Below are positions 8,099 to 15,608 of a stretch of DNA of 23,641 nucleotides, piece after piece. Position numbers and translations under genes: made by a program. Position 1 is the first letter of the stretch; every line of letters starts with the position of its first letter. Source of the stretch: an uncultured Flavobacteriales bacterium (lineage in GTDB: Bacteria > Bacteroidota > Bacteroidia > Flavobacteriales > Crocinitomicaceae); the NCBI GenBank assembly GCA_946482515.1, contig CAMLRS010000031.1, forward strand, positions 1 through 23,641, given 5' to 3'. Under the pieces are notes generated by a model. It saw nothing but the letters and a program-made list of their open reading frames with translations. It had not been told where the DNA came from and searched no databases.

Positions 8099-10495
8099 AT
8101 GAAGTACTTGCCGGTACTGTTGTGCTTCGTTTTCTTTTCATTCAGTGCCCGATCGCAGGAAAAGGCTACGCTTAGCGGCTATATTACCGAAGCTGCTACC
8201 GGCGAACCGGTTATTGGCGCGCAGGCAACGATCGAAGAGCTGAAAGCAAAAGCTGTGACGGACATTTACGGATTCTATTCAATCACTGTTCCAACGGGCG
8301 TGTACACGGTTACGTTCAGCGCTATAACACTTCAGACGGACACGCTGCAAATCGATCTCACTGCCAACGTAACACACAATGCAGAGCTGGTTCCGGAAGC
8401 AATTACCATCGACGAATTCGTCCTGAATGCCAAACGCGGCGAGAATGTCAAATCGACGAAAATCGGCCAGATCGAGCTCGATATCGACCAGATCAAAAAA
8501 CTCCCGGCGTTCCTGGGCGAAGTCGACGTGATCAAAACCATTCAGCTCTTACCCGGCGTTTCGTCGGTGAGTGAAGGTGGACAAGGCTTTTACGTGCGTG
8601 GTGGCGGGCCGGATCAAAACCTCGTTTTGTTGGATGAAGCGCTCGTTTACAACGCTTCACACCTTTTCGGTTTCTTTTCGGTGTTCAATTCCGATGCGAT
8701 CAAAAACGTGAACCTCATCAAAGGCGGCATGCCGGCCAATTTCGGCGGAAGGCTTTCTTCTGTGCTGGAAGTGAACATGAACGAAGGCAACAACAAGCGT
8801 TTCCGCGTTACAGGCGGCTTGGGTTTGATTTCCTCGCGTCTAACGGTCGAAGGTCCGATCGTGAAAAACAAAGGCTCATTCCTCATTTCAGCGCGCAGAA
8901 CGTACATAGACCTGTTCATGAAAGCGTTTATCAAAGATTCGAGTCCTTTTGCCGGAACAAGCTACTATTTCTACGATTTCAACGCTAAATTCAACTACCG
9001 TCTGACTCCTAAGGACAAAATTTACCTCAGCGCCTATTACGGCCGCGATCTGTTCAACTTTGGCAACAAGGAAGACGATTTCAATGTGCGCATGCCCTGG
9101 GGCAACGGCATAGCCGCTTTACGCTGGAACCACCAGTTTTCGCCCAAGCTCTTTATGAACGTCACCGGAACGCTCACCGATTATCTGTTCAGCTTCGGAT
9201 CGGAACAAGACCAGTTCAAATTTGAATTGCGTTCGGGCATCCGCGATATAGGTGGAAAAGTCGACTTTTCGTGGTACCCGAATACGCGTCACCGCGTTAA
9301 ATACGGCGTTGATTATGTCTATCACACCTTTACGCCCGTCGGTGTTTCCGCTTCCCAGGAAGATGTGGTGTTCGAAACAGGCCTGGCGCAAAAGCTCTAC
9401 AGTCATGAATCGGCGGTTTACATCCTCGACGAATACGACGCCAACGAATTCATCCGCATCAATGCCGGCTTGCGCTACAGCATGTATCATTTCACCGGAC
9501 CGTTTACCCGCTATATTAAAGGAATCGGCAGTGAACAGGACAGCACGATCGAATACAAGCGCAACGAGCTGATCCAGTTTTACCAGGGCTTGGAGCCTCG
9601 CATTGCCGCACGTTTCCTGCTGAAAAAGAACAGCTCGATCAAGGTCGGTTATATGTACAATTACCAGTACGTTCACCTCACGAGTCTGAGCGCCGTTTCC
9701 CTGCCAACCGACATCTGGTATCCGAGCACCGATATCGCCAAACCACAAACCGGATGGCAGGCCAGCGCCGGTTATTTCCGCGATTTCAAGCAGGGAAAAT
9801 GGGAAACATCGGTGGAACTGTACTACAAGCACATGAACAACGTGATCGAGTACAAACAGGGCGCTCTGCCGGCCGATAATGTGAACGACAACACCGACAA
9901 CCTGCTCGTGTTCGGAACCGGCTGGAGCTACGGCGCCGAATTCTTCATCAAGCGCGTCGTGGGTAAGCTTACCGGGTGGATTGGCTACACGTGGTCGAAA
10001 ACTGAACGGAAATTCCCCGATCTGCAAGCCGAAGCGTTCCCGGCGAAATACGACCGTCGTCACGACCTGACGTTGGTGGGAACCTATGAGCTGAATCCGC
10101 ACTGGACCTTTGGCTTCTCCTTCGTTTTCGCTACCGGAAATACGCTTACGCTGCCAACCAGCTGGTATGTGCATGACCAGGATTTGCTCTTCAACTACGG
10201 CGCGCGGAACAGTACGCGGATGGCGCCGTATCACCGACTCGACCTTTCGGCAACGTGGTATGACAAGCCCACCAAAACCGTTACCGATCCTGAAACGGGC
10301 GAGCAAAAACAAGTCGTAAAGCGCTTCCGGCAGAATGTGAACATTTCGGTTTACAACGTTTACAGCCGCGCGAATCCGTATTTTCTCTATATTGACAACG
10401 AAGGCGATTTGATGCAGGGCGATTTCCGTATCTCCATCAAACAGGTTTCGTTGTTTCCGATTTTGCCAAGTGTCACCTGGAATTTTGAGTTCTGA
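8099..10495 (+). CDS. TonB-dependent outer-membrane receptor with carboxypeptidase-regulatory-like domain
   Basis: The 798-residue protein starts with a signal peptide (MKYLPVLLCFVFFSFSARSQ). A carboxypeptidase-regulatory-like beta domain follows (about 23-105, GYITEAATGEPVIGAQATI and DIYGFYSI), then a TonB plug (about 125-245, LPAFLGEVDVIKTIQLLPGV, YVRGGGPDQNLVLLDEA and GGMPANFGGRLSSVLE). The rest is an aromatic-rich beta barrel ending in Phe (TWNFEF), as expected for Bam-assembled outer-membrane proteins. The layout fits the Bacteroidota receptors that pair with lipoproteins to import large or complexed ligands using TonB energy. The next gene, a DUF4249 lipoprotein, starts one base after the stop, so the two form an operon. 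Substrate unknown; no sigma/anti-sigma or enzyme genes sit beside it to hint at one. Confidence 0.93.
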   Translation: MKYLPVLLCFVFFSFSARSQEKATLSGYITEAATGEPVIGAQATIEELKAKAVTDIYGFYSITVPTGVYTVTFSAITLQTDTLQIDLTANVTHNAELVPEAITIDEFVLNAKRGENVKSTKIGQIELDIDQIKKLPAFLGEVDVIKTIQLLPGVSSVSEGGQGFYVRGGGPDQNLVLLDEALVYNASHLFGFFSVFNSDAIKNVNLIKGGMPANFGGRLSSVLEVNMNEGNNKRFRVTGGLGLISSRLTVEGPIVKNKGSFLISARRTYIDLFMKAFIKDSSPFAGTSYYFYDFNAKFNYRLTPKDKIYLSAYYGRDLFNFGNKEDDFNVRMPWGNGIAALRWNHQFSPKLFMNVTGTLTDYLFSFGSEQDQFKFELRSGIRDIGGKVDFSWYPNTRHRVKYGVDYVYHTFTPVGVSASQEDVVFETGLAQKLYSHESAVYILDEYDANEFIRINAGLRYSMYHFTGPFTRYIKGIGSEQDSTIEYKRNELIQFYQGLEPRIAARFLLKKNSSIKVGYMYNYQYVHLTSLSAVSLPTDIWYPSTDIAKPQTGWQASAGYFRDFKQGKWETSVELYYKHMNNVIEYKQGALPADNVNDNTDNLLVFGTGWSYGAEFFIKRVVGKLTGWIGYTWSKTERKFPDLQAEAFPAKYDRRHDLTLVGTYELNPHWTFGFSFVFATGNTLTLPTSWYVHDQDLLFNYGARNSTRMAPYHRLDLSATWYDKPTKTVTDPETGEQKQVVKRFRQNVNISVYNVYSRANPYFLYIDNEGDLMQGDFRISIKQVSLFPILPSVTWNFEF

Positions 10496-10496
10496 T

Positions 10497-11450
10497 ATGA
10501 AAAAGCTCCTCCCCTTCGCATTGGTTTTAGCAGTCGTCTTCTCTTGTACGAAAGAAGTCAAAATCGATATTCCCGGCTACAAGGAAGAACTGGTCATCGA
10601 CGGCCGTATCGAAACCGGTCAGCCACCACTCGTGCTGATCTCCAAAACCAAGAATATTTACGCCGCAACCGACCTCGATGCGTTCCTGAACGGCTTCGTA
10701 TCGGGAGCTACCGTGACGGTTTCAGATGGAACCACGACTGTGCAGCTCGACGAGATCTGTTCGGATGATCTCCCGCCCGGAACAGAAGAAATTGCCGCCG
10801 AATTATTCGGGATTCCGGTCGAAGAGCTCGAAAACTACCATTTGTGTGCGTATACCACATTCAATACAGCGATCTGGGGACAAGTTGGCAAAACCTACGA
10901 CCTCACGGTGACCTACGAAGAAAAAACCTACACTTCCAGCACGCAGATCCTTCCACCGGTGCCGCTCGACTCTGTTTACTGGAAAGCCGACGAAGATGCA
11001 CCGCCCAACAACGGTTTTTCCTGGGCAACGCTTTCCGATCCGGCTTTTGAGTTCAACGCGTATCAATGGGAAGTCAAGCGCATCAATACCATGCCCGACG
11101 GCGAACCGCGCGATCGTTCTTTCACACGCACCTACAGCCCGGTTTTCGACGATGAGTTCATCAACGGCATCACCTTCGATTTTGCCTACGAGAACCCGAT
11201 GAGCTGGCAGGACGAGACCGTTCCGGACGATTTAAGGGGCTATTACCAATTGGGCGATTCGGTGGTGATCAAATTCTCACGGATCGATCGCTACGTTTAC
11301 GAATTCATGGAAAAGAAGTACACGCAGCTGCAGACCAACGGCAATCCATTTGCCTCACCTACAAGCATTCCGACGAATATCGTTGGTGGCGCGTTGGGTG
11401 TTTGGGCCGGATATTCTCCCGCTTTCGATACATTGTACTGCGTACCATAG
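10497..11450 (+). CDS. DUF4249-type lipoprotein, partner of the TonB-dependent receptor
   Basis: I use the ATG at 10497, one base after the receptor stop, because it gives a clean lipoprotein signal (MKKLLPFALVLAVVFSC, lipid Cys at 17); an in-frame ATG at 10470 lies inside the receptor gene. The 317-residue protein matches the Bacteroidota DUF4249 pattern: 'EELVIDGRIETGQPPLVLISKT' after the lipid anchor, an early beta-sandwich with 'GATVTVSDG', then 'YDLTVTYEEKTYTSSTQILPPVPLDSVYW', and a late 'YYQLGDSVVIKFSRID' region. Family members usually sit next to TonB-dependent receptors and are presumed surface ligand-binding lids or accessory proteins, similar in position to SusD though not homologous in an obvious way. 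Its ligand is unknown. Confidence 0.82.
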   Translation: MKKLLPFALVLAVVFSCTKEVKIDIPGYKEELVIDGRIETGQPPLVLISKTKNIYAATDLDAFLNGFVSGATVTVSDGTTTVQLDEICSDDLPPGTEEIAAELFGIPVEELENYHLCAYTTFNTAIWGQVGKTYDLTVTYEEKTYTSSTQILPPVPLDSVYWKADEDAPPNNGFSWATLSDPAFEFNAYQWEVKRINTMPDGEPRDRSFTRTYSPVFDDEFINGITFDFAYENPMSWQDETVPDDLRGYYQLGDSVVIKFSRIDRYVYEFMEKKYTQLQTNGNPFASPTSIPTNIVGGALGVWAGYSPAFDTLYCVP

Positions 11451-11462
11451 ACTGAAAAATCG

Positions 11463-11470
11463 TATTTTCG
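11463..11470 (+). promoter_or_regulatory. putative -7 box (TATTTTCG) upstream of the acyltransferase gene
   Basis: TATTTTCG ends 7 bp before the ATG at 11478, in the 27-bp gap after the DUF4249 gene. If active, the transcript would have almost no 5' leader. No clear TTG is seen at 19-20 bp upstream. Confidence 0.35.
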
Positions 11471-11477
11471 CCCCTTC

Positions 11478-12296
11478 ATGAGCAACGAAGATTTCATCAA
11501 TGTCCGCAGGCTGATTGCCAGCAAAAACCCTCGCCTCCTGAAATGGTTGCCGGGTTTTATCATTCGTTACCTCGAGCGCATTCTGCACCAGGAGGAAATC
11601 AATACCTTTCTGCGCGAAAACCCTGAGCTTAAGAACCAGGACTTCTGCCGCGGCGTTCTGAACGAGATCGGCGTGACGTTTACCGTAACCGGGCTCGAAA
11701 ACATTCCGGAAAGCGGGCCATGCGTATTGGCAATGAACCATCCGCTGGGTGGTATGGATGCCATGGTGCTGGTGGAAGCGCTGCGTCACCGTCGTACCGA
11801 CCTGAAATTCATCGTCAACGACCTGCTGCTCAACCTCAAACCACTCGAAGAAGTATTCGTAGGGGTGAACAAACATGGAAAAACAAGTGCGGAAAGCCTT
11901 GCCAAAGTCAACGACCTGTTTGCTTCTGACCAATGCGTCTGCATTTTCCCGGCGGGACTTGTGAGCCGTAAAAAGAAAGGTGTTATCCGCGATCTACCGT
12001 GGAGGAAAACCTTCATCCGTCAGTCGCGTCTGAACGACCAGCTCATCATCCCTATCCACATCGACGGGCGACTGTCGAACTTCTTCTACCGCCTGTCTAA
12101 TTTCCGTCGATTCCTTGGCATCAAAGCCAATATCGAAATGTTGTATCTTGCAGACGAGTTGTTCCGTCAAAAAGGACACAACGTGGCCATTACCATCGGC
12201 ACGCCTGTTCCTGCTGCTTCGCTCGATAATTCCAAAAGCGACCAGCAATGGGCTGAATGGTTCCGCCAGCTCGTTTATACATTGAAGAAAGCATGA
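11478..12296 (+). CDS. 1-acyl-glycerol-phosphate-type O-acyltransferase, probable glycine-lipid acyltransferase (GlsA-like)
   Basis: This 272-residue protein belongs to the PlsC/LPLAT superfamily. The catalytic motif appears as AMNHPLGGMDAM (about 85-96), where His88 and Asp94 are separated by five residues instead of the usual four; the glycine-rich NHPxGGxD form is typical of the ornithine/glycine-lipid branch. The later motif is IFPAGLVSRKKKG (about 156-168) in place of FPEG. There is no long N-terminal membrane helix, so it is probably a peripheral inner-membrane enzyme. It overlaps the next gene, an OlsB-like N-acyltransferase, by ATGA, the arrangement known for glsA/glsB of Bacteroides thetaiotaomicron. 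Inferred reaction: O-acylation of N-(3-hydroxyacyl)-glycine. A plain lysophosphatidate acyltransferase is the alternative. Confidence 0.78.
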   Translation: MSNEDFINVRRLIASKNPRLLKWLPGFIIRYLERILHQEEINTFLRENPELKNQDFCRGVLNEIGVTFTVTGLENIPESGPCVLAMNHPLGGMDAMVLVEALRHRRTDLKFIVNDLLLNLKPLEEVFVGVNKHGKTSAESLAKVNDLFASDQCVCIFPAGLVSRKKKGVIRDLPWRKTFIRQSRLNDQLIIPIHIDGRLSNFFYRLSNFRRFLGIKANIEMLYLADELFRQKGHNVAITIGTPVPAASLDNSKSDQQWAEWFRQLVYTLKKA

Positions 12297-13213
12297 AACA
12301 AGCCCCCATCATACCACCGGTATCCAAAGCCGCTTTGAAGGCCGAGCTGACGCGTGAGCGCTTTATTCGTACCACACGCAAAGGTGATAACGAAATTTAC
12401 ATCGTCAATGCACACAATTCACCAAACGTATTACAGGAAATCGGTCGCCTGCGTGAAGTAACCTTCCGTGAAGCCGGCGGTGGAACCGGCATGGAAGTGG
12501 ATCTCGATAACTTCGATACCGATCCGATCTGCTACGAACAGCTCATCGTGTGGTCGCCCGAAGACGAAGAAATTATCGGCGGTTACCGTTTCATCCTGTG
12601 TAAAAACGCGATCGACGAGCAGGGCAAAATCCATTTGTCGACCAGCCATTACTTTGATTTCTCCGAACGGTTCATCCGTGACTATATGCCAACGACCTGT
12701 GAGCTCGGACGCAGCTGGGTCCAACCGGCTTACCAGCCCACCAACAATCCGCGAAAAGGCTTGTTTGCGCTCGACAATATCTGGGATGGACTCGGCGCCC
12801 TGGCTCGTACGTATCCTGAAATCGCTTATTTCTTCGGAAAAGTGACCATGTATCCGTCGTTCAACCGCGAAGCCCGCGATTTCCTATTGCATTTCATGCA
12901 CCACTACTTCCCGGACAACGAAAAGCTGATGCGTCCTTACCATCCGCTGGTTCCTGAATACGACAACGCTATGGTCGAAGAACAGCTCCGCGGGTTAGAT
13001 TTCAAAGATGGCTTCAAGGTATTGAACAGCTATGTCCGTGCACGTGGCGAAAACGTTCCGCCGCTGGTGAATATTTACATGCACCTCTCGCCTACCATGA
13101 AAACCTTCGGAACGGCTGTAAACCCTGATTTCGGTGGCGTAGAAGAAACCGGCATACTTGTATCGATCCACGACATTTACGACGAGAAGAAAGACCGTCA
13201 TGTGAATTATTAA
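12293..13213 (+). CDS. OlsB-like GNAT N-acyltransferase, probable glycine N-acyltransferase (GlsB-like)
   Basis: I start at the ATG at 12293, whose ATGA overlaps the stop of the acyltransferase; an in-frame ATG at 12257 lies inside that gene. The 306-residue product matches the OlsB / putative hemolysin GNAT family (COG3176): VLQEIGRLREVTFREAGGGTG (the conserved 'R...FR..G.G' start of the fold), then DLDNFDTDPICYEQLIVW, IIGGYRF, 'TCELGRSWVQPAYQP' and 'GLFALDNIWDGLGAL'. Such enzymes move a 3-hydroxyacyl chain from acyl carrier protein to the amino group of an amino acid. In Bacteroides the homologue GlsB makes N-acyl-glycine (commendamide), the precursor of glycine and Ser-Gly lipids. Substrate here (glycine, ornithine or other) is inferred from the family and from the paired GlsA-like gene. 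Confidence 0.8.
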   Translation: MKQAPIIPPVSKAALKAELTRERFIRTTRKGDNEIYIVNAHNSPNVLQEIGRLREVTFREAGGGTGMEVDLDNFDTDPICYEQLIVWSPEDEEIIGGYRFILCKNAIDEQGKIHLSTSHYFDFSERFIRDYMPTTCELGRSWVQPAYQPTNNPRKGLFALDNIWDGLGALARTYPEIAYFFGKVTMYPSFNREARDFLLHFMHHYFPDNEKLMRPYHPLVPEYDNAMVEEQLRGLDFKDGFKVLNSYVRARGENVPPLVNIYMHLSPTMKTFGTAVNPDFGGVEETGILVSIHDIYDEKKDRHVNY

Positions 13214-13306
13214 CAGCGTACGAGGGTAACTTCGATACGCTTTCTCGAAATTGTGTAAGGGCTCCCTGATCGGGTTTTAGGATCTTTCTGAAAAAAGATT
13301 CATACC

Positions 13307-13660
13307 ATGAAACTGGAATCCGATACCGATATCCGCGACGATCTTGGCGGCCCCGTCTCCGTTAAATTTACACCAGGTGCTTCCTTCGAAGACTATTGTG
13401 CCGGCTCCGTTCCTGAATTTGATCGCGAGCGGCTCGAAATACTGGCTATTCGTATTTATTACGGGAAAGAGATCAGTGTGGTGTTATACGCCATCGACAA
13501 AGACCGACATACAGATGCGGATCCGAACGAGCTTCCGGTCAGAAAGATCAAAGTCATGCCCAGCTTTCTGAGCAACCTGCTTCCGTATATCGCCGAGCTC
13601 AATGTGACGCTCACAACGGGGCTTTATCCGCTTGATCGCATGAAAATCATCAACAAATAG
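13307..13660 (+). CDS. unknown small protein upstream of a DNA glycosylase gene
   Basis: I do not recognise this 117-residue protein. It has no signal peptide or membrane helix, is fairly acidic, and reads as a compact alpha/beta fold: a middle with 'RLEILAIRIYYGKEISVVLYAID' (two beta strands), then 'NELPVRKIKV' and 'LLPYIAELNVTLTTG'. The codon use resembles its neighbours and the frame is intact, which argues it is a real gene. Its stop is two bases before the ATG of the Fpg/Nei-type glycosylase, so the two are probably co-transcribed. A 6-bp inverted repeat (ATCTTT/AAAGAT, near 13281-13299) sits just upstream of the ATG. Confidence 0.62.
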   Translation: MKLESDTDIRDDLGGPVSVKFTPGASFEDYCAGSVPEFDRERLEILAIRIYYGKEISVVLYAIDKDRHTDADPNELPVRKIKVMPSFLSNLLPYIAELNVTLTTGLYPLDRMKIINK

Positions 13661-13662
13661 TC

Positions 13663-14397
13663 ATGCCGGAAGGTCCATCCATCGTATTGCTGAAAGAAGC
13701 CGTGCAGAAGTTTGCAGGGAAGAAAGTCACGCATGCAACCGGCAATTCCAAAGTCATCGACAGCAGCCTGCTGGAAGGAAAAACCGTGAACAGCTTTCGC
13801 AGCTTCGGGAAGCAATTCCTCATCTGTTTCGACGATTGCACGGTTCGCATCCATTTCCTGCTGTTTGGCTCCTACCTCGTGAACGAAGAAAAAGAAACAG
13901 CTGTCCGATTAGGCCTGAAATTCCAGAATGGGTTCGTCAACTTTTATTCCTGCTCGGTAAAGCTCATTGGCACTGATCTGGACGAGATCTACGACTGGTC
14001 GGTCGATGTGATGAACGATGACTGGAACAAGAAAGCCGCGTTGAAGAAAGTACAGGCCAAACCCGCTGAAATGATCTGCGATACGCTGCTCGACCAGGAT
14101 ATTTTCGCCGGAGTCGGGAACATTATCAAGAATGAAATCCTCTTCCGCGTCGGTGTTCACCCGGAAAGCCGAAATGAGCACATTCCACCGGCAAAGCTCA
14201 AAAAGCTGATCGATGAAACGCGGATTTACAGTCTTCAGTTCCTCGACTGGAAACGGCAATACATCCTGAAAAAGCAATGGAAAGCCCATACCAAAACCGT
14301 TTGTCCTAAGTGCGGCGGCCCCATTATTCGTAAAATCACCGGTTTTCGCAAGCGACGAAGCTTTTTCTGTGAGCGCGACCAGCAACGCTACGAGTAA
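13663..14397 (+). CDS. Fpg/Nei-family DNA glycosylase/AP lyase with a variant zinc finger
   Basis: This base-excision-repair enzyme starts MPEGPS, where processing exposes the catalytic Pro2 with Glu3 next to it. The 244-residue product has the helix-two-turn-helix segment DQDIFAGVGNIIKNEILF (about 144-161), with the conserved Asn. It is a little shorter than E. coli Fpg (269), and the N-terminal beta region lacks clear Fpg hallmarks, so it may be nearer to Nei-like or other Bacteroidota glycosylases. The C-terminal zinc finger reads C214-x2-C217-x18-C236-x2-D239 (CPKCGG ... FFCERDQQ): Asp replaces the fourth Cys. It follows the unknown 117-residue gene by two bases and precedes an AlkB gene by 51 bp. 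Substrate (8-oxoG, oxidised pyrimidines) cannot be assigned. Confidence 0.87.
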   Translation: MPEGPSIVLLKEAVQKFAGKKVTHATGNSKVIDSSLLEGKTVNSFRSFGKQFLICFDDCTVRIHFLLFGSYLVNEEKETAVRLGLKFQNGFVNFYSCSVKLIGTDLDEIYDWSVDVMNDDWNKKAALKKVQAKPAEMICDTLLDQDIFAGVGNIIKNEILFRVGVHPESRNEHIPPAKLKKLIDETRIYSLQFLDWKRQYILKKQWKAHTKTVCPKCGGPIIRKITGFRKRRSFFCERDQQRYE

Positions 14398-14413
14398 CTG
14401 CGCAACTTTCGGG

Positions 14414-14444
14414 TTGAAAACAGCTCGTGCATAACGTACTTTTG
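14414..14444 (+). promoter_or_regulatory. Bacteroidota-type promoter TTG-N20-TACTTTTG for the AlkB gene
   Basis: TTG at 14414-14416 and TACTTTTG at 14437-14444 match the -33 (TTG) and -7 (TAnnTTTG) elements with a 20-bp spacer. The -7 box ends four bases before the ATG at 14449, so transcription should start at or within a few bases of the start codon. Confidence 0.6.
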
Positions 14445-14448
14445 TAGT

Positions 14449-15057
14449 ATGGATTTATTCGGCACCCAACACGATCCTTCACACAACCTGCTTCCGATGG
14501 ACGGCATTGTACGCTATTTCGGAACGATCATGGATGTACGGAAAGCAGATTGGTACTACGAGCGGCTGTTGGAAACCATCGCCTGGAAAAACGACGAAGC
14601 CGTGATTTTCGGGAAGCATTTTATCACGAAGCGCAAAGTAGCCTGGTATGCCGATAAAGCGTTCAGTTACACCTATTCCAACACCACAAAAGAAGCCTTG
14701 CCCTGGACAACGGAATTGCTCGAGCTCAAAACCTTAACGGAACAGCTTACCGGTCGCACGTTCAATTCCTGCCTGCTCAACCTCTACCACGACGGCAACG
14801 AGGGCATGGCCTGGCACAGCGACGATGAAAAAGCGCTGGGACGCAACACCTGTATCGCTTCACTGAGCTTTGGCGCCGAACGGAAATTTGCTTTTCGCCA
14901 CAAACAAACCAAACAAACGCTGGGACTTACACTTGAACACGGCAGTCTGCTGATCATGGAAGGTGAAACGCAAACGAACTGGCTGCACCGGCTTCCGCCC
15001 ACAACAAAAATCCATACGCCGCGTGTTAATCTGACTTTTCGAACGATGGTTGGGTAG
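14449..15057 (+). CDS. AlkB-type alpha-ketoglutarate-dependent DNA dealkylase
   Basis: The 202-residue product is a 2-oxoglutarate/Fe(II) dioxygenase of the AlkB superfamily, which removes methyl groups from 1-methyladenine and 3-methylcytosine by oxidation. The iron ligands are His123 and Asp125 (GMAWHSDDE) and His180 (NWLHRLPP); the 2-oxoglutarate-binding arginines are in the RVNLTFR motif (192-198). The NLYHDGNEGMAWHSD stretch, about residues 111-125, is typical of the ALKBH2/3-like subgroup common in bacteria. It begins with MDLFGT and has no long N-terminal extension. It probably has its own promoter (see 14414-14444) and lies after the Fpg/Nei glycosylase gene, making a small DNA-repair neighbourhood. 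Confidence 0.93.
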   Translation: MDLFGTQHDPSHNLLPMDGIVRYFGTIMDVRKADWYYERLLETIAWKNDEAVIFGKHFITKRKVAWYADKAFSYTYSNTTKEALPWTTELLELKTLTEQLTGRTFNSCLLNLYHDGNEGMAWHSDDEKALGRNTCIASLSFGAERKFAFRHKQTKQTLGLTLEHGSLLIMEGETQTNWLHRLPPTTKIHTPRVNLTFRTMVG

Positions 15058-15065
15058 TTGTGGAT

Positions 15066-15145
15066 GAGTTGATGAGTTGATGAGTTGTTGAGTTGATGAG
15101 TTAATGAGTTAATGAGTTAATGAGTTAATGAGTTAATGAGTTGGG
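15066..15145. repeat. tandem octamer array GAGTTRAT, ten units plus decayed tail
   Basis: Ten contiguous 8-bp units, running GAGTTGAT x2, GAGTTGTT, GAGTTGAT, GAGTTAAT x5, GAGTTGGG; a decayed tail (AGTTGTT, GAGTTGG) continues to 15159. It begins nine bases after the AlkB stop codon and is in the intergenic region before the small gene at 15218. The five identical GAGTTAAT units suggest recent slippage. Unlike CRISPR there are no spacers. Array length may vary between strains. Confidence 0.9.
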
Positions 15146-15217
15146 AGTTGTTGAGTTGGTATTCAGTCTCCGGTGGTTCCATTTCCAGTCATAGGCGGAA
15201 TTCCTTATTTTTAGCTT

Positions 15218-15499
15218 ATGGAATACGAACTCAACATCCTGAGTAAAGAAGAGGATTATGCTGCCGTTCAGAGTGCTATTCACGCGTACCTGGATGCTTA
15301 TGGTAATTGCGAGGTAAAGCTTTATCCAAAAGATACGGTAATCCAGGAAGACGGACTAACGATTCAGGGCGAATACGGCACACTGGATGCGCTGTTCACT
15401 CCGATTCACGATCCCCGCCTTACGCGTTCGGCAAACTTCGAGGATGGCCGTTTCTGGCTGCAATGGAACGCCGTGATTTACTCCGAAGACCCTGACTGA
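15218..15499 (+). CDS. unknown 93-residue protein
   Basis: I do not recognise this short acidic protein. The sequence predicts an N-terminal helix ('EEDYAAVQSAIHAYLDAYG') followed by beta strands ('CEVKLYPKDTVIQEDGLTIQGEYG') and an aromatic end ('FWLQWNAVIYSEDPD'). It has no signal peptide or membrane helix. Support for coding: an intact frame, codon use like its neighbours, and a TATTTTTA box (15206-15213) ending four bases before the ATG, resembling a -7 element without its G. It stands alone between the octamer array and the acidic protein gene. Confidence 0.6.
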   Translation: MEYELNILSKEEDYAAVQSAIHAYLDAYGNCEVKLYPKDTVIQEDGLTIQGEYGTLDALFTPIHDPRLTRSANFEDGRFWLQWNAVIYSEDPD

Positions 15500-15573
15500 A
15501 GACAATCAGCTGAACGATTGGAGACCGCAAGACGCAAATTATGTTAAGCCACTCGGCGCTCCACCTTACAAAG

Positions 15574-15606
15574 CGTTAACTTGAAAAGACATTCAATCCG
15601 TTAACG
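15574..15606 (+). promoter_or_regulatory. nested hairpin just before the acidic-protein gene
   Basis: CGTTAAC (15574-15580) pairs with GTTAACG (15600-15606), and inside it TTGAA (15581-15585) pairs with TTCAA (15592-15596), with a loop of six bases and a three-base bulge (TCC). The result is about 12 bp of stem ending two bases before the ATG at 15609. It could be an operator or an RNA hairpin masking the start; both are inference. Confidence 0.5.
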
Positions 15607-15608
15607 TT

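Noticed and set aside
9119..10561. A 480-codon open frame on the minus strand opposite the TonB receptor gene
   Set aside because: It is the reverse-strand shadow of a receptor gene with clear domains. Its translation lacks any recognisable domain or signal and is typical of antisense frames in codon-biased genes.
10497..11450. The lipoprotein after the TonB receptor as a SusD homologue
   Set aside because: It is shorter than SusD proteins (about 500 residues), lacks their helical repeat pattern and fits DUF4249 instead.
15066..15159. Possible CRISPR array
   Set aside because: The units are only 8 bp, contiguous and without spacers; no cas gene is present.
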